The position numbers and the translations under genes were made by a program. From the NCBI RefSeq assembly GCF_002215035.1, contig NZ_NKFP01000004.1:993726-1057725 (forward strand): a DNA stretch of 64,000 bases, read 5' to 3'. Position 1 is the first letter of the stretch. Every line of letters starts with the position of its first letter. The notes below the pieces were generated by a model. That model saw only the letters and a list, made by a program, of their open reading frames with translations. It did not search any database and was not told the DNA's origin. Source of the stretch: Leptolyngbya ohadii IS1 (GTDB taxonomy: Bacteria; Cyanobacteriota; Cyanobacteriia; Elainellales; Elainellaceae). This document shows, piece by piece, positions 42,426 to 51,873 of this stretch.

Positions 42426-43409
42426 ATGTTTCCGACCCATCGCCCTCGTCGCCTTCGTAGCCATCCGCAACTGCGCCGCATGGTGCAAGAGAATGTGCTG
42501 ACGACCAGCGATCTGATCTACCCCCTCTTTGCAGTGCCGGGCGAGTCCATCGCGAATGAAGTGCGATCGATGCCGGGAGTGTATCAGCTTTCGGTTGACA
42601 AAATCGTTGAAGAAGCAAAAGAAGTTTACGACCTGGGCATTCCCGCGATTATTCTCTTTGGTATTCCCGCCGATAAGGATACCGACGCCACCGACGCATG
42701 GCACGAGTGCGGGATTGTGCAGCGGGCAACCACGGCAGTTAAGGAAGCCGTTCCCGATCTGATCGTGATGAACGATACCTGCCTCTGCGAATACACTTCC
42801 CACGGACACTGCGGCTATCTGGAAGTTGGCGATCTCTCTGGACGGGTACTGAACGACCCGACGCTGGAACTCCTGAAAAAAACGGCAGTCGCCCAGGCAA
42901 AAGCAGGAGCCGATATTATTGCTCCCTCCGGGATGATGGACGGCTTTGTGCAGGCAATTCGATCGGGTCTGGATGAGGCAGGCTATCAGGATATTCCGAT
43001 CATGTCCTATGCGGCAAAGTACGCTTCGGCATACTATGGTCCGTTCCGCGATGCGGCAGAGTCTACGCCCCAGTTTGGCGATCGTCGCACCTACCAGATG
43101 GACCCGGCAAACGGCAAGGAAGCCCTGAAGGAAATCGAACTCGATATTGCTGAAGGTGCGGATATGCTGATGGTGAAGCCCGCCCTGGCGTATATGGACA
43201 TCATCTGGCGCGTAAAGCAAGCTACGAATCTGCCTGTTGCGGCATACAACGTTTCCGGCGAATATGCGATGGTGAAAGCCGCCGCCCTGAATGGTTGGGT
43301 CGATGAACAGCGGGTCGTGATGGAAACCCTGATGGGCTTCAAGCGATCGGGCGCAGATTTGATTCTGACCTATCACGCTAAGGATGCTGCTCGCTGGCTG
43401 CACAGCTAG
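42426..43409 (+). CDS. hemB: Delta-aminolevulinic acid dehydratase (porphobilinogen synthase)
   Basis: 327 residues from the ATG at 42426 (an in-frame TTG lies four codons before). It condenses two 5-aminolevulinate molecules into porphobilinogen, the second step of the common tetrapyrrole pathway. Schiff-base lysines are Lys198 ([16 protein letters not shown]) and Lys251 ([10 protein letters not shown]). The metal region [14 protein letters not shown] contains three cysteines (119, 121, 129), the zinc-binding type. A terminator-like hairpin follows, so hemB is probably monocistronic, though an H-subunit relative lies 134 bp downstream. Confidence 0.97.
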   Translation: MFPTHRPRRLRSHPQLRRMVQENVLTTSDLIYPLFAVPGESIANEVRSMPGVYQLSVDKIVEEAKEVYDLGIPAIILFGIPADKDTDATDAWHECGIVQRATTAVKEAVPDLIVMNDTCLCEYTSHGHCGYLEVGDLSGRVLNDPTLELLKKTAVAQAKAGADIIAPSGMMDGFVQAIRSGLDEAGYQDIPIMSYAAKYASAYYGPFRDAAESTPQFGDRRTYQMDPANGKEALKEIELDIAEGADMLMVKPALAYMDIIWRVKQATNLPVAAYNVSGEYAMVKAAALNGWVDEQRVVMETLMGFKRSGADLILTYHAKDAARWLHS

Positions 43410-43456
43410 TCCGAGAGAGTTTTGAGATAACGCTGAATAGAATATAGACAAATAGG

Positions 43457-43490
43457 TAGCCTCTTTCTTGCCGAAGGGGGCTATTTTTAT
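43457..43490 (+). terminator. hemB: Rho-independent terminator after hemB
   Basis: TAGCCTC (43457-43463) pairs with GGGGCTA (43477-43483, with one G-T pair) around a 13-nt loop, followed by TTTTTAT. It lies 47 bp after the hemB stop. Confidence 0.7.
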
Positions 43491-43542
43491 GCATCCTCTA
43501 AAATGAAAGTCAGAGCGATTCTGTAGGGGAAAGCGGCGATTG

Positions 43543-46500
43543 ATGAAACGAATTGTGCTAATTGCAGGCTTCGAGTCCTTTAACGCAGACCTGTACCGTC
43601 AGGCGGCAAAACAGGCGCAGTCTCGCTGTCCCGATCTTGATATTCAGGTGTTTAGCGATCGCGACCTTACTACTCACGCGGTGCAGATCGAGCAGGCTTT
43701 GCAAAATGCCGATGTGTTCTTTGGCAGTCTGCTGTTTGATTACGATCAGGTTTTGTGGCTGCGCGATCGCATTGCCCAGATTCCCATTCGATTGGTATTT
43801 GAGTCGGCGCTGGAACTGATGAGCCTGACGCAGATTGGCAAGTTCAGTATTGGTGACAAGCCGAAGGGGATGCCGAAGCCCGTCCAGTTTATTCTCAGCA
43901 AGTTTGGCGGGACGCAGCGAGAGGAAGATAAGCTTGCCGGATATCTCAGCTTTTTGAAGGTGGGACCGAAGCTGCTCAAGTTTGTGCCGATCGGCAAAGT
44001 TCAGGATCTTCGCAACTGGCTAATTATCTACGGCTACTGGAATGCGGGCGGGTCGGAGAATGTAGCATCGCTGTTCTGGTTCCTGGCGGAGAAGTATTTG
44101 GGGCTTTCCGTTGGAGAAATTCCAGAGGCGATCGAAACGCCCAATATGGGTTTACTGCACCTTGACTATTCAGGCTATTTTGCATCACCGCAGGCGTATT
44201 TAAACTGGTATTTTCAGGATTATCTAAAGCGATTGCATTCTGGTTCTCACGCCGTTCAATCAACCGTTTGCGAGAATTCTCCGATCGTTTCAATTCTGCT
44301 GTATCGCAAGCACGTTATTACCAAACAGCCATACATTCCCAAACTCATTCGTCAGTTTGAGGCAGCAGGGTTAATTCCTCTGCCAATTTTCATTAACGGG
44401 GTAGAGGGTCATGTGGCGGTGCGAGATTGGCTGACGACGACGGATGAGCAGATGCAGCGACAGCGGGGAAACCGAGAAATTCCTTCCCTGATGCCGGAAG
44501 CTGCCAGGGTGGATGCAATCGTCTCAACCATCGGATTTCCCTTAGTCGGCGGTCCCGCAGGTTCGATGGAGGCAGGTCGGCAGGTAGAGGTGGCAAAGCG
44601 AATTCTCAGCGCCAAGAATGTACCCTATTTCGTTGCGGCTCCGCTGCTGATTCAGGATATCCATTCCTGGACAAGACAGGGAATTGGCGGATTGCAAAGC
44701 GTCGTGCTGTATGCGCTGCCCGAACTGGATGGGGCGATCGACACGGTTCCCCTAGGTGGATTGGTAGGCGATGAGATCTACCTGATTCCAGAGCGAGTCA
44801 AACGGCTGACCGGACGGGTAAAAAATTGGATTCATCTGAGACAAAAAACTGCCCAGGAGCGCAAAGTTGCCATCATTCTCTACGGCTTTCCTCCCGGCTA
44901 CGGCGCAACAGGTACCGCAGCTTTGCTGAACGTGCCGAAATCCCTCATCAAATTGCTTGAAGCTCTTAAAGCACAGGGCTATTGGCTCGGTGATGCAGAT
45001 TTGCCGGGGGATGGGGAAGATCTGATTCGTCGGGTCAAACAGGCGGATGAGGCGATCGTCCCAGATGGCGAAAACATAACCCAGGTAAATGCCCGAACGC
45101 TGGAGAAATGGCTGGGCTATTTGTTGACGAATCGAATTGAAAAACAGTGGCAGTCGTTAACCGCAAGCGGCATTAAAACGATCGGGGATGGGTTTCAAAT
45201 TGGCGGGATTCAGTTAGGTAATGTCTGGATTGGGGTGCAGCCTCCGCTAGGCTTACAGGGCGATCCGATGCGGCTGATGTTTGAGCGAGATCTCACGCCC
45301 CACCCTCAATATGCGGCTTACTACAAATGGCTGCAAAACGAGTTTCAGGCAGATGCGATCGTCCATTTTGGGATGCACGGCACGGTTGAATGGCTTCCCG
45401 GTTCGCCGTTAGGAAACACGGGCTATTCCTGGTCGGACATTCTGTTAGGAAATCTCCCGAATCTATACCTTTACGCTGCCAATAATCCCTCGGAGTCGAT
45501 TCTGGCAAAGCGGCGCGGCTATGGCGTTTTGATTTCCTACAATGTGCCCCCCTATGGTCGGGCTGGGCTATACAAAGAACTGGTGGCGCTGCGGGAATTA
45601 ATCGCCGAGTATCGGGAAGATCCGGAGAAGAATTATCTGCTGAAAGAGGCAATTTGCAAGAAGATTCTGGATACAGGATTAGATGCCGATTGTCCGTTTT
45701 CGGAGGCAAGGCGATCGGGGATTGAATTTACACCGGAGAATATGCGGTTATTCAGTAACAATGCGTTTAACGATTATCTAATTCAGCTCTACGAATACCT
45801 GCAAGTATTAGAAAATCGCCTGTTTTCCTCTGGACTACATACGCTCGGCGAAGCTCCTGATGCAGAAGAATTACAGAGCTATTTGAAGGCTTATTTTGGC
45901 GATCGTCTCCCCGCTGAAACGATCGATTCGATCTGCAACGGATCTTTCGCTGAAACCCAATCTGATAATCCTGATATTCAAACTGCCCTGCAAATCAAAT
46001 CCTTACTGAATCAAACTACCGACGAACTCACGAACCTGCTGCGCGGACTCAACGGCGAATATATCCCTCCTGCTCCCGGTGGCGATTTGCTGCGCGACGG
46101 CATTGGCGTTTTGCCCACCGGACGTAATATTCACGCCCTCGACCCCTACCGAATGCCCTCCCCCGCAGCCTACGAACGCGGAAGACAGATCGCCCAAAAG
46201 CTGATCGCCCAGCACTTGCAGGAACACGGAACCTATCCAGAGACGATCGCCGTGATGCTGTGGGGATTAGATGCAATTAAAACCAAAGGTGAGTCGATCG
46301 GCATCCTTCTAGAATTGGTGGGCGCGGAACCTGTGAAGGAAGGCACGGGGCGAATTGTGCGCTATGAGTTAAAGCCATTGGCAGAACTCGATCATCCCCG
46401 AATTGATGTCTTAGGCAATCTCTCCGGTATCTTCCGCGATAGCTTCGTGAATGTGATCGAACTGTTAGACGATCTGTTTCTGAGAGCTTCCACAATCAAT

Positions 46501-47295
46501 GAACCGATCGAACAAAACTTTATTCGTAAACACGCTTTAGAACTTCAGGCAAAAGGCATTGGCAATGCATCCGCTAGATTGTTCTCCAATCCATCCGGTG
46601 ATTTTGGTTCCCTGGTAAACGATCGCGTCACCGACTCTAACTGGGAATCCGGCGATGAACTGGGACAAACCTGGACAGGACGAAATACTTTCAGCTATGG
46701 ACGTAAGGACAAAGGACAGGCACGCCCCGAAGTGCTGCAAACTCTTCTGAAGACGACCGATCGCATCGTCCAGCAAATCGATTCCGTTGAATATGGCTTG
46801 ACCGATATCCAGGAATACTACGCCAACACGGGTGGATTGAAAAAGGCGGCAGAAATGCAGAGCAAGCGAAAAATCGCCGCTAGCTTTGTCGAAAGTTTCT
46901 CCAATGACACCACGCCCCGCAAACTGGAGGAACTGCTGCGAATGGAATACCGTACCAAACTGCTCAATCCTAAGTGGGCAGAAGCGATGGCTTCCCAGGG
47001 GTCAGGCGGCGCGTATGAAATCTCGCAGCGCATGACGGCGCTCATGGGTTGGGCAGGCACGGCGGACTTCCAGGAAGGCTGGGTTTACGACCAGGCTGCT
47101 GCCACCTACGCCCTCGATCCGGTGATGGCAGAACGGCTGCGGCAGACGAACCTGGAAGCCTTTCGCAACATTGTCGGACGAATGCTGGAGGCTCACGGAC
47201 GCGGCTTCTGGCAACCCAACGAGGACGTTCTGGCGCAGCTCAGGCAGCTCTACCAGCAAACCGACGAAGACCTGGAGGCACTGGAGCCAGCCTGA
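43543..47295 (+). CDS. Magnesium chelatase H subunit-like protein (BchH/ChlH family paralogue)
   Basis: 1250 residues from the ATG at 43543. The order FFGSLLFDYDQVLWLRDRI, SLTQIGKFSIGDKPKG, IYGYWNAGGSENVASLFWFL, FGMHGTVEWLPG and TGRNIHALDPYRMPSPAA matches the BchH/CobN superfamily, and the early part (SFLKVGPKLLKFVPIGKVQD) is H-subunit-like rather than CobN-like. Genuine cyanobacterial ChlH is about 1330 residues and starts with a longer N-terminal domain, so this is more likely the second, shorter H-type paralogue common in the phylum. The H subunit binds protoporphyrin and ATP-driven D/I subunits insert the metal. The position beside hemB fits tetrapyrrole metabolism. The actual metal and porphyrin are not proven. 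Confidence 0.85.
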   Translation: MKRIVLIAGFESFNADLYRQAAKQAQSRCPDLDIQVFSDRDLTTHAVQIEQALQNADVFFGSLLFDYDQVLWLRDRIAQIPIRLVFESALELMSLTQIGKFSIGDKPKGMPKPVQFILSKFGGTQREEDKLAGYLSFLKVGPKLLKFVPIGKVQDLRNWLIIYGYWNAGGSENVASLFWFLAEKYLGLSVGEIPEAIETPNMGLLHLDYSGYFASPQAYLNWYFQDYLKRLHSGSHAVQSTVCENSPIVSILLYRKHVITKQPYIPKLIRQFEAAGLIPLPIFINGVEGHVAVRDWLTTTDEQMQRQRGNREIPSLMPEAARVDAIVSTIGFPLVGGPAGSMEAGRQVEVAKRILSAKNVPYFVAAPLLIQDIHSWTRQGIGGLQSVVLYALPELDGAIDTVPLGGLVGDEIYLIPERVKRLTGRVKNWIHLRQKTAQERKVAIILYGFPPGYGATGTAALLNVPKSLIKLLEALKAQGYWLGDADLPGDGEDLIRRVKQADEAIVPDGENITQVNARTLEKWLGYLLTNRIEKQWQSLTASGIKTIGDGFQIGGIQLGNVWIGVQPPLGLQGDPMRLMFERDLTPHPQYAAYYKWLQNEFQADAIVHFGMHGTVEWLPGSPLGNTGYSWSDILLGNLPNLYLYAANNPSESILAKRRGYGVLISYNVPPYGRAGLYKELVALRELIAEYREDPEKNYLLKEAICKKILDTGLDADCPFSEARRSGIEFTPENMRLFSNNAFNDYLIQLYEYLQVLENRLFSSGLHTLGEAPDAEELQSYLKAYFGDRLPAETIDSICNGSFAETQSDNPDIQTALQIKSLLNQTTDELTNLLRGLNGEYIPPAPGGDLLRDGIGVLPTGRNIHALDPYRMPSPAAYERGRQIAQKLIAQHLQEHGTYPETIAVMLWGLDAIKTKGESIGILLELVGAEPVKEGTGRIVRYELKPLAELDHPRIDVLGNLSGIFRDSFVNVIELLDDLFLRASTINEPIEQNFIRKHALELQAKGIGNASARLFSNPSGDFGSLVNDRVTDSNWESGDELGQTWTGRNTFSYGRKDKGQARPEVLQTLLKTTDRIVQQIDSVEYGLTDIQEYYANTGGLKKAAEMQSKRKIAASFVESFSNDTTPRKLEELLRMEYRTKLLNPKWAEAMASQGSGGAYEISQRMTALMGWAGTADFQEGWVYDQAAATYALDPVMAERLRQTNLEAFRNIVGRMLEAHGRGFWQPNEDVLAQLRQLYQQTDEDLEALEPA

Positions 47296-47304
47296 GAATG
47301 GGCT

Positions 47305-47335
47305 ATTTGGAAATATGCCGTTTGGAAATCTGCTT
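47305..47335. repeat. Imperfect ~16-bp duplication after the H-subunit gene
   Basis: TTTGGAAATATGCCG and TTTGGAAATCTGC follow each other beginning 10 bp after the stop. Confidence 0.6.
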
Positions 47336-47429
47336 TTGGGCAGAAATTTCTTAATTCATTCCGATCGATCGATGGGAGCTTGATAAAGAATAAGGTAAAA
47401 TCCGCTCAAAAAAGTGAGGAAATTAACAG

Positions 47430-48086
47430 ATGGGCTACCTCAAGAATTCGCTGCTCGATCGCAGCAAACGAGCTGGCTTGTTGAATACTGTGTTGGGTGG
47501 TCTGCTTGTCACCCTGCCCGCAATTCCGGCGATCGTCTCTGGTGCTGCCTCGGCACAAACCCCTGCTATTAATCCCTGTCCGGGTATCTATTACGAGGAA
47601 CCGTTTAGCAATACCTACCGGGTGCCTGAGGGATGTCCTCCCAATGCTGCTACGCTGCGTGAAGCCGGACAAGACCCTAACGCTGCTCAAACGGAAGTAA
47701 CCCCTGCACCGCAGACTCAACAAACGCCAACGGTTCCCCAGCAATCGCCCCTTCCCGAAAGCGTTTTGCCGCCGAGTGGATTCGTGTCTATTCCCAACGG
47801 CACTCTGGATATTGAGCTGGTCAACAACACCAATACAGATGTCACCTACGAAGTGCTGGGACAAACCGACCAGCGATCGATTTCAGGTCGTTCTCAGGTC
47901 TCGCTGCAAGGACTCCGGACGCCAATTAACATGACCTTTGTGCGTCCCGATGGTGGATTTGTCACCGTGACTCCCAGAGCGGTTTCTCCGGGTGTTCTGG
48001 AAGTGACGCTTGTAGAAGCCCCCGATGTCGATGCCGGACAGGGCGCAATGAATGTTCAGCCGAATGGCAATATCTATCTGAACTAG
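47430..48086 (+). CDS. Hypothetical exported protein (218 aa)
   Basis: A signal peptide is evident (LLNTVLGGLLVTLPAIPAIV, cleavage after ASA-QT). The mature protein has a Cys pair (NPCPGIYYEEPF ... PEGCPPNAATL), a Gln/Pro/Thr-rich linker, and a beta-rich C-terminal domain (GTLDIELVNNTNTDVTYEVL ... MTFVRPDGGFVTVTPRA). The domain resembles small Ig-like or DUF domains of exported cyanobacterial proteins, but no family was identified. The ribosome-binding site is GAGG, about 11 bases upstream. The stop lies in a 12-bp duplication. Confidence 0.65.
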   Translation: MGYLKNSLLDRSKRAGLLNTVLGGLLVTLPAIPAIVSGAASAQTPAINPCPGIYYEEPFSNTYRVPEGCPPNAATLREAGQDPNAAQTEVTPAPQTQQTPTVPQQSPLPESVLPPSGFVSIPNGTLDIELVNNTNTDVTYEVLGQTDQRSISGRSQVSLQGLRTPINMTFVRPDGGFVTVTPRAVSPGVLEVTLVEAPDVDAGQGAMNVQPNGNIYLN

Positions 48087-48097
48087 TATCTGAACTA
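48075..48097. repeat. 12-bp tandem duplication including a stop codon
   Basis: TATCTGAACTA at 48075-48085 and 48087-48097. The TAG stop is 48084-48086, at the junction. Confidence 0.85.
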
Positions 48098-48185
48098 AAC
48101 GATTTTGCTGATTTCGCTGAAATAGATGCTCAGATGATTTGCTGAAATCTACGCAACAGATAACTTTTTAGTTGCAGACTTGCTG

Positions 48186-48213
48186 GTAAGGGCGGTTCGC
48201 AAGCCGCCCCTAC
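48186..48213. repeat. Dispersed repeat family C (copy 2), G/C hairpin
   Basis: GGGCGGTTCGCAAGCCGCCC with flanking GTAA/CTAC ends makes a strong inverted repeat in the convergent gap before the CAP-domain gene. It is related to 28699-28729. Confidence 0.7.
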
Positions 48214-48249
48214 GGGGGGTAGCTTCTCACCAGGAAAACAATTTTAGTT

Positions 48250-48861
48250 TTACGGAATCGATCGCAGAAACACCTGCGTCACCCAGTAGGAATTCCCCAC
48301 GCGCCATACTCCAATTCCCGTCTCCCGATACTCCGATCGCAGAATATTTGCCCGATGTCCGGGGCTATTCATCCACCCTTCAACGGCTGCGGGAACGGGC
48401 TGTGTAATGTTGGCGCTGCGAAACAGATTTTCTCCTACCATCCAGTAAAAGACCTTAGCGGCACGAACTCGATCGGCAACGGAATCTCCGTCCGGGCTGA
48501 CGTGGGCAAAAAAGTTGCGTTCCGCCATCTTCTGGCTATATTTTCGAGCAACCGAGGCAAGGGTTGCGTTGTAGCGTAGTTCGCTTAATCCCTGCTGTTT
48601 GCGAATGTTATTAATTTGCTGCCAGATCTGCTGTTCCATTTCGGCAGCGGAAGTTGATTGGGCTGGAGCGACGGGCGGCTGCTCTTTGATATCTCGGACG
48701 ATCGGCACCTGCTGACCAATTTCTGTCAGAAAATCACGGGTTGCCTCACAGCCAGTAAGGATAAATGGCAGAGTAAGAATGAGACCTTTTATAGATCGCC
48801 AGCGAACTGACTTTTTGTAAGAGCGATTATGCTTCTCTGAATGTTTGGAAAAGCGTTTCAT
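48250..48861 (-). CDS. CAP/SCP-domain lipoprotein
   Basis: 203 residues. A basic N-terminus, a hydrophobic core and the lipobox LTGC (GLILTLPFILTGCEATR) mark a lipoprotein. The mature part has a CAP (SCP/PR1-like) domain: WQQINNIRKQQGLSEL, VARKYSQKMAERNFFAHVSP, GENLFRS, PGHRANIL and GIGVWRVGNSYWVTQVF, with the conserved His in FFAHVSPDG and the Glu/His in PGHR. Bacterial CAP proteins bind sterols, lipids or wall components; a cell-envelope role is likely. Confidence 0.88.
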   Translation of the reverse strand: MKRFSKHSEKHNRSYKKSVRWRSIKGLILTLPFILTGCEATRDFLTEIGQQVPIVRDIKEQPPVAPAQSTSAAEMEQQIWQQINNIRKQQGLSELRYNATLASVARKYSQKMAERNFFAHVSPDGDSVADRVRAAKVFYWMVGENLFRSANITQPVPAAVEGWMNSPGHRANILRSEYRETGIGVWRVGNSYWVTQVFLRSIP

Positions 48862-48990
48862 GGGATGGTGTGAGGAAGAGAAAGGAAAAGTCTATATCAA
48901 TAGTGAGATGAACCAGCGGAAATCGATCGTCTAAAAAATAAAAGACACGATCGCAAGATTCAGCTGTACAGAGTTAGTGAGGCTTTAATT

Positions 48991-49185
48991 ATGGCAAAAG
49001 CAAATCCGATCGAAATTCAAAAGGATCTGAAAGGGATTGATTATCCTGCTACAAAGGACGATATCCTGAAGCACGCTAAAAAGAACGGTGCAGACAAGAA
49101 CGTTCAGGAAATTCTCAAACAGATTCCTGACCAGGAATACGCAAAACCAACCGATGTGAATAAGGCGATCGGCGACCTGGAATAA
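48991..49185 (+). CDS. DUF2795 small protein
   Basis: 64 residues. IEIQKDLKGIDYPATKDDIL with HAKKNGADKNVQEILKQIPD and YAKPTDVNKAIG is the typical DUF2795 helical fold with the conserved PA(T/S)K and DVNKA pattern. The family is small, cytoplasmic and of unknown function. The start ATG is well placed. Confidence 0.85.
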   Translation: MAKANPIEIQKDLKGIDYPATKDDILKHAKKNGADKNVQEILKQIPDQEYAKPTDVNKAIGDLE

Positions 49186-49374
49186 TCGAAATCAAGTCCG
49201 ATTGAATGTCTAAACAGGATCGCAATAGGGCGATCGCGCATAGATTCCCGCAAGTCGTGTGATGTACCCGGTAGGGGCAGGTTTGGCAAGGCATTGATCC
49301 GTTTAACCCGGATAGTGTTAGCCGAATCTGCCCTTAAATTCTGATATCTGAGCAGCGATGACTGGAGCAAATCG

Positions 49375-49578
49375 CTACATCTGCCTCGACAGAATTGCCC
49401 CAACAATCAGCGCAATCAGAATAGGCAAAAAGCTGGGTATCGCTACGAGCAGGCCCCACTTTCCTATCCGAATCGGCTGATTATCCGCCTTGAGCAGCGC
49501 AATCACCGCCGCAATGCCGATCGCCACCCAGATGACACCAAACCCGATAAAAATGGCGTATGCCGAATCGCCACGCAT
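49375..49578 (-). CDS. Small two-helix membrane protein (67 aa)
   Basis: Two hydrophobic helices (AIFIGFGVIWVAIGIAAVIA and KWGLLVAIPSFLPILIALIV) are joined by a short charged loop (KADNQPIRIG), with a basic end. No family was recognised. It begins just after a repeat tract that follows the stop of the HNH gene, both on the minus strand, so it may be in one unit with it. Confidence 0.65.
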   Translation of the reverse strand: MRGDSAYAIFIGFGVIWVAIGIAAVIALLKADNQPIRIGKWGLLVAIPSFLPILIALIVGAILSRQM

Positions 49579-49645
49579 AATTTAACCTCAAATCAACCTC
49601 AGAGCAACCTTAAATCAATCTCGAATCAACCCAAACAAATCAATT
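49579..49645. repeat. Degenerate AAATCAACCT-like tandem units after the HNH gene stop
   Basis: About five degenerate units (CTCAAATCAAC, CTCAGAGCAAC, CTTAAATCAAT, CTCGAATCAAC, CCAAACAAATC) fill the gap between the HNH gene stop and the start of the small membrane protein gene. Confidence 0.65.
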
Positions 49646-49651
49646 CCAACA

Positions 49652-50077
49652 TTAACCATACCGACGATCGACCTGTACCTTCTTCCCCGGATCTTGCTTC
49701 CGCACCCAGGCGATAAACCTTTGCATTTTGGGGTCTTGCTGCAATTTCTCCAGCGTATTCAGCTCCTTTGCCAAATAGCTATTGTCGTAGAGGACATGAA
49801 TTTGCCGATGGCAGGCGGAACAAATCTGAATGGTCGGACCCGGATCGAGATTTTTGCGCTTTGTTTTTTGTCGGGGCGTTAAATGATGAGCCGTCAGTGT
49901 AGCAACCGATCGATCGCACAATTTGCAGTGCAGCTCAGGTTCTTGACGCGAAGACAGTTTGGAAGGTGATTTAGAAGGCAGGTTAGCAGGTAGTTCAGAA
50001 TCATATTCCTTGCCGAAATACGAGTCGCGATTACGGTTCGAGAAGCTCAAAGCTTTTAACCTCCAGAATCGGACCAA
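49652..50077 (-). CDS. HNH endonuclease
   Basis: 141 residues from a TTG at 50077. After a basic N-terminus with a Ser-rich stretch (LPSKSPSKLSSRQEPE), the zinc-finger HNH motif is clear: CKLCDRSVATLTAHHLTPRQ and IQICSACHRQIHVL give four cysteines and the HH/H catalytic residues. HNH nucleases of this kind nick or cut DNA in mobile, repair or restriction settings; nothing adjacent tells which. The start overlaps the end of the upstream 73-residue gene by 47 bp. No good ATG exists, so the start is uncertain. Confidence 0.75.
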   Translation of the reverse strand: MVRFWRLKALSFSNRNRDSYFGKEYDSELPANLPSKSPSKLSSRQEPELHCKLCDRSVATLTAHHLTPRQKTKRKNLDPGPTIQICSACHRQIHVLYDNSYLAKELNTLEKLQQDPKMQRFIAWVRKQDPGKKVQVDRRYG

Positions 50078-50252
50078 TTCCCGCTAAGGAAAATACATCT
50101 TCTCGAATTTCCCCCTTCACACGAACCTTCAGCCCCATTTGCAGCAGCCCCTGTGGCGCGCCCTTGTGAATTTCGTAATCTTTCCCCTGACGGGAAATTA
50201 GCGTCCAGCGATCGAGGTGAGAACGCCAGATTGTACCTTCAACGGTGAGCAT
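50031..50252 (-). CDS. Small OB-like hypothetical protein (73 aa)
   Basis: The sequence (MLTVEGTIWRSHLDRWTLIS, KDYEIHKGAPQGLLQMGLKV, RVKGEIREDVFSLAGIGPIL) shows five probable beta strands in the pattern of an OB or beta-barrel fold. No transmembrane part or signal. It overlaps the HNH gene start by 47 bp, suggesting translational coupling. No known family was recognised. Confidence 0.6.
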   Translation of the reverse strand: MLTVEGTIWRSHLDRWTLISRQGKDYEIHKGAPQGLLQMGLKVRVKGEIREDVFSLAGIGPILEVKSFELLEP

Positions 50253-50460
50253 AAATCAGTCAAACGGTATCCGTGAGAGTGGGCGATCGAGGCAACATTC
50301 AGGTTAGTTCAAACCCTGAACCTGTTTAAACCATAGCGCAGACGACTGGTGAAGTGCGGTCTGTCGGGCGGGTTAAACCTGTGCTACAAAATGCCGGATC
50401 TCCGCATAAAAAAATCGATCGCCTGGCGATGAAATTCATCTAGAGCGATCGAACGGTGGT

Positions 50461-50505
50461 GTGAAACAAGGGTGAAATAAGGATGAAATAAATCTGTGAA
50501 ATAAA
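50461..50505. repeat. GTGAAATAA tandem units after a gene end
   Basis: Degenerate 9-12 bp units (GTGAAACAAGG, GTGAAATAAGG, ATGAAATAAATCT, GTGAAATAA) lie just past the stop (50524) of the minus-strand gene at 50832. Confidence 0.75.
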
Positions 50506-50523
50506 TTCAGAATGGGCGATCGA

Positions 50524-50832
50524 TTAGCTTGCCGCCTGAACCGTCTTCTGGCTCGGTACACCGCTGGTTCTGCGACGGGAATCCGCTGCCGCATCGACCG
50601 GATAAAACTCAATGTGATTGAGCAGCGTTGTCACGAATGCAAACAGCAGGAACGGCAGGGACAATACCAGAATCAAGCCCACTGTTGCCAGGGCATAAAC
50701 GGGACGACTTGCCCCCATCAATGCCATCGCTGCCGCCAAGCTAATAAACAGCACCAGCAACCAAACGATAATCTGACCGTAAATGTCGCCAAAGGTAAGG
50801 GTACAAACTAAGCGGTACTTCTGCGATTCCAT
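50524..50832 (-). CDS. Small conserved membrane protein (102 aa)
   Basis: Two or three helices are visible (YGQIIVWLLVLFISLAAAMA and YALATVGLILVLSLPFLLFA), with a soluble tail (SRRRTSGVPSQKTVQAAS). The N-terminus (MESQKYRLVCTLTFGDIYGQ) is short and polar. No family was recognised. It lies alone on its strand; the region upstream (50833-51162) is presumably its promoter region. Confidence 0.6.
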   Translation of the reverse strand: MESQKYRLVCTLTFGDIYGQIIVWLLVLFISLAAAMALMGASRPVYALATVGLILVLSLPFLLFAFVTTLLNHIEFYPVDAAADSRRRTSGVPSQKTVQAAS

Positions 50833-51162
50833 AGAGTTACCCCAGCAAATGTGTCTAATAAACCTTTAGCGTAATGGTCAGACCGAAAGAATGGGAGAGA
50901 TCTAATTGTTTCTAAAGAAGAGTTGACACATTTCTTTAGATTCGATCGCTTGAAATCTATCTTTGTGAAGAAGGGAGCGGATTAGGAAAAATTATTTAAC
51001 AAAAGCAATAGAAGTTGTTTCACTTCTTCAGCAGGGTGCAGTGATTTGCCTTTAGAGAGCAAAAATTTAACCCCTGTACTTCAAGCGATAAACTAAACTA
51101 TCTAACAATCTGCCCCCGATCTACCTACCAATCAGCCCTCTCGCAGCCCCAAAGATTTTCCT
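50833..51162. other. 330-bp divergent intergenic region
   Basis: AT-rich stretch between the small membrane protein (minus) and rluE (plus). It contains an imperfect inverted repeat around TTTCTAAAGAAGAG and CATTTCTTTAGA (about 50909-50940). No gene was recognised. Confidence 0.45.
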
Positions 51163-51873
51163 GTGCCTGACCGCTCTACCCCATCCCGCCGATCGAGCAA
51201 CGTTGCCCGCAGCCCTGCGGGATCGTCGAGCCGCAGTTCCCGGTATCTCTCCCGTAGCAAGTCTGTACCGTCCCATCAGCAGCAGGGTTCTTCGCAGAAT
51301 AACCGCTACATTCTCTTTTTCAAACCCTTCGACGTTCTCACCCAATTCACCGATGAGTCAGAGGACGATCGCCGGACGCTTAAGGACTACATTCCCGTTC
51401 CTGATGTCTATCCCGTGGGCAGGCTCGATCGCGACAGTGAGGGATTGCTGCTTCTCACCAACGATGGCGGCATTCAGCATCAGCTCACCGATCCCAAATT
51501 TGCCCACCCGCGTACCTACTGGGTGCAGGTCGAACGGATTCCCGATGAGGCAGCCCTGCAAAAACTGCGATCGGGGATTCAGATTCAGGACTATCGCACC
51601 CGTCCCGCAAAGGTCAAACTGTTGGAAAGTGAACCCGATCTGCCGTCCCGCGATCCGCCGATCCGCTTTCGCAAAACTGTCCCGACTGCCTGGATTGAAA
51701 TCACCCTCACCGAAGGCAAAAATCGCCAGGTCAGACGCATGACCGCTGCCGTGGGCTTCCCGACGCTGAGACTGGTGCGAGTAGCGATCGGTCAACTGAA
51801 GCTTCAGGGACTCCAACCGGGAGAATGGCGCGACCTAACCCCGCAGGAATTACAGCTCGCCTTCCGCCGATAG
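51163..51873 (+). CDS. rluE: rRNA pseudouridine synthase, RluE-like
   Basis: 236 residues from a GTG. A Ser/Arg-rich N-terminal tail (about 1-45) precedes the RsuA/RluE catalytic core: [40 protein letters not shown] with the catalytic Asp in [14 protein letters not shown] and [20 protein letters not shown]. Family RluE modifies a uridine in 23S rRNA (position 2457 in E. coli). No S4 domain is seen, consistent with RluE. The gene end overlaps that of the EI24 gene by 24 bp. Confidence 0.88.
   Translation: MPDRSTPSRRSSNVARSPAGSSSRSSRYLSRSKSVPSHQQQGSSQNNRYILFFKPFDVLTQFTDESEDDRRTLKDYIPVPDVYPVGRLDRDSEGLLLLTNDGGIQHQLTDPKFAHPRTYWVQVERIPDEAALQKLRSGIQIQDYRTRPAKVKLLESEPDLPSRDPPIRFRKTVPTAWIEITLTEGKNRQVRRMTAAVGFPTLRLVRVAIGQLKLQGLQPGEWRDLTPQELQLAFRR

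Noticed and set aside
42378-43451. 357-codon frame opposite hemB
   Set aside because: Antisense to hemB, whose catalytic residues are all intact; no family similarity of its own.
43543-47295. Identity as CobN (cobaltochelatase)
   Set aside because: The N-terminal blocks are those of BchH/ChlH proteins, not of CobN.
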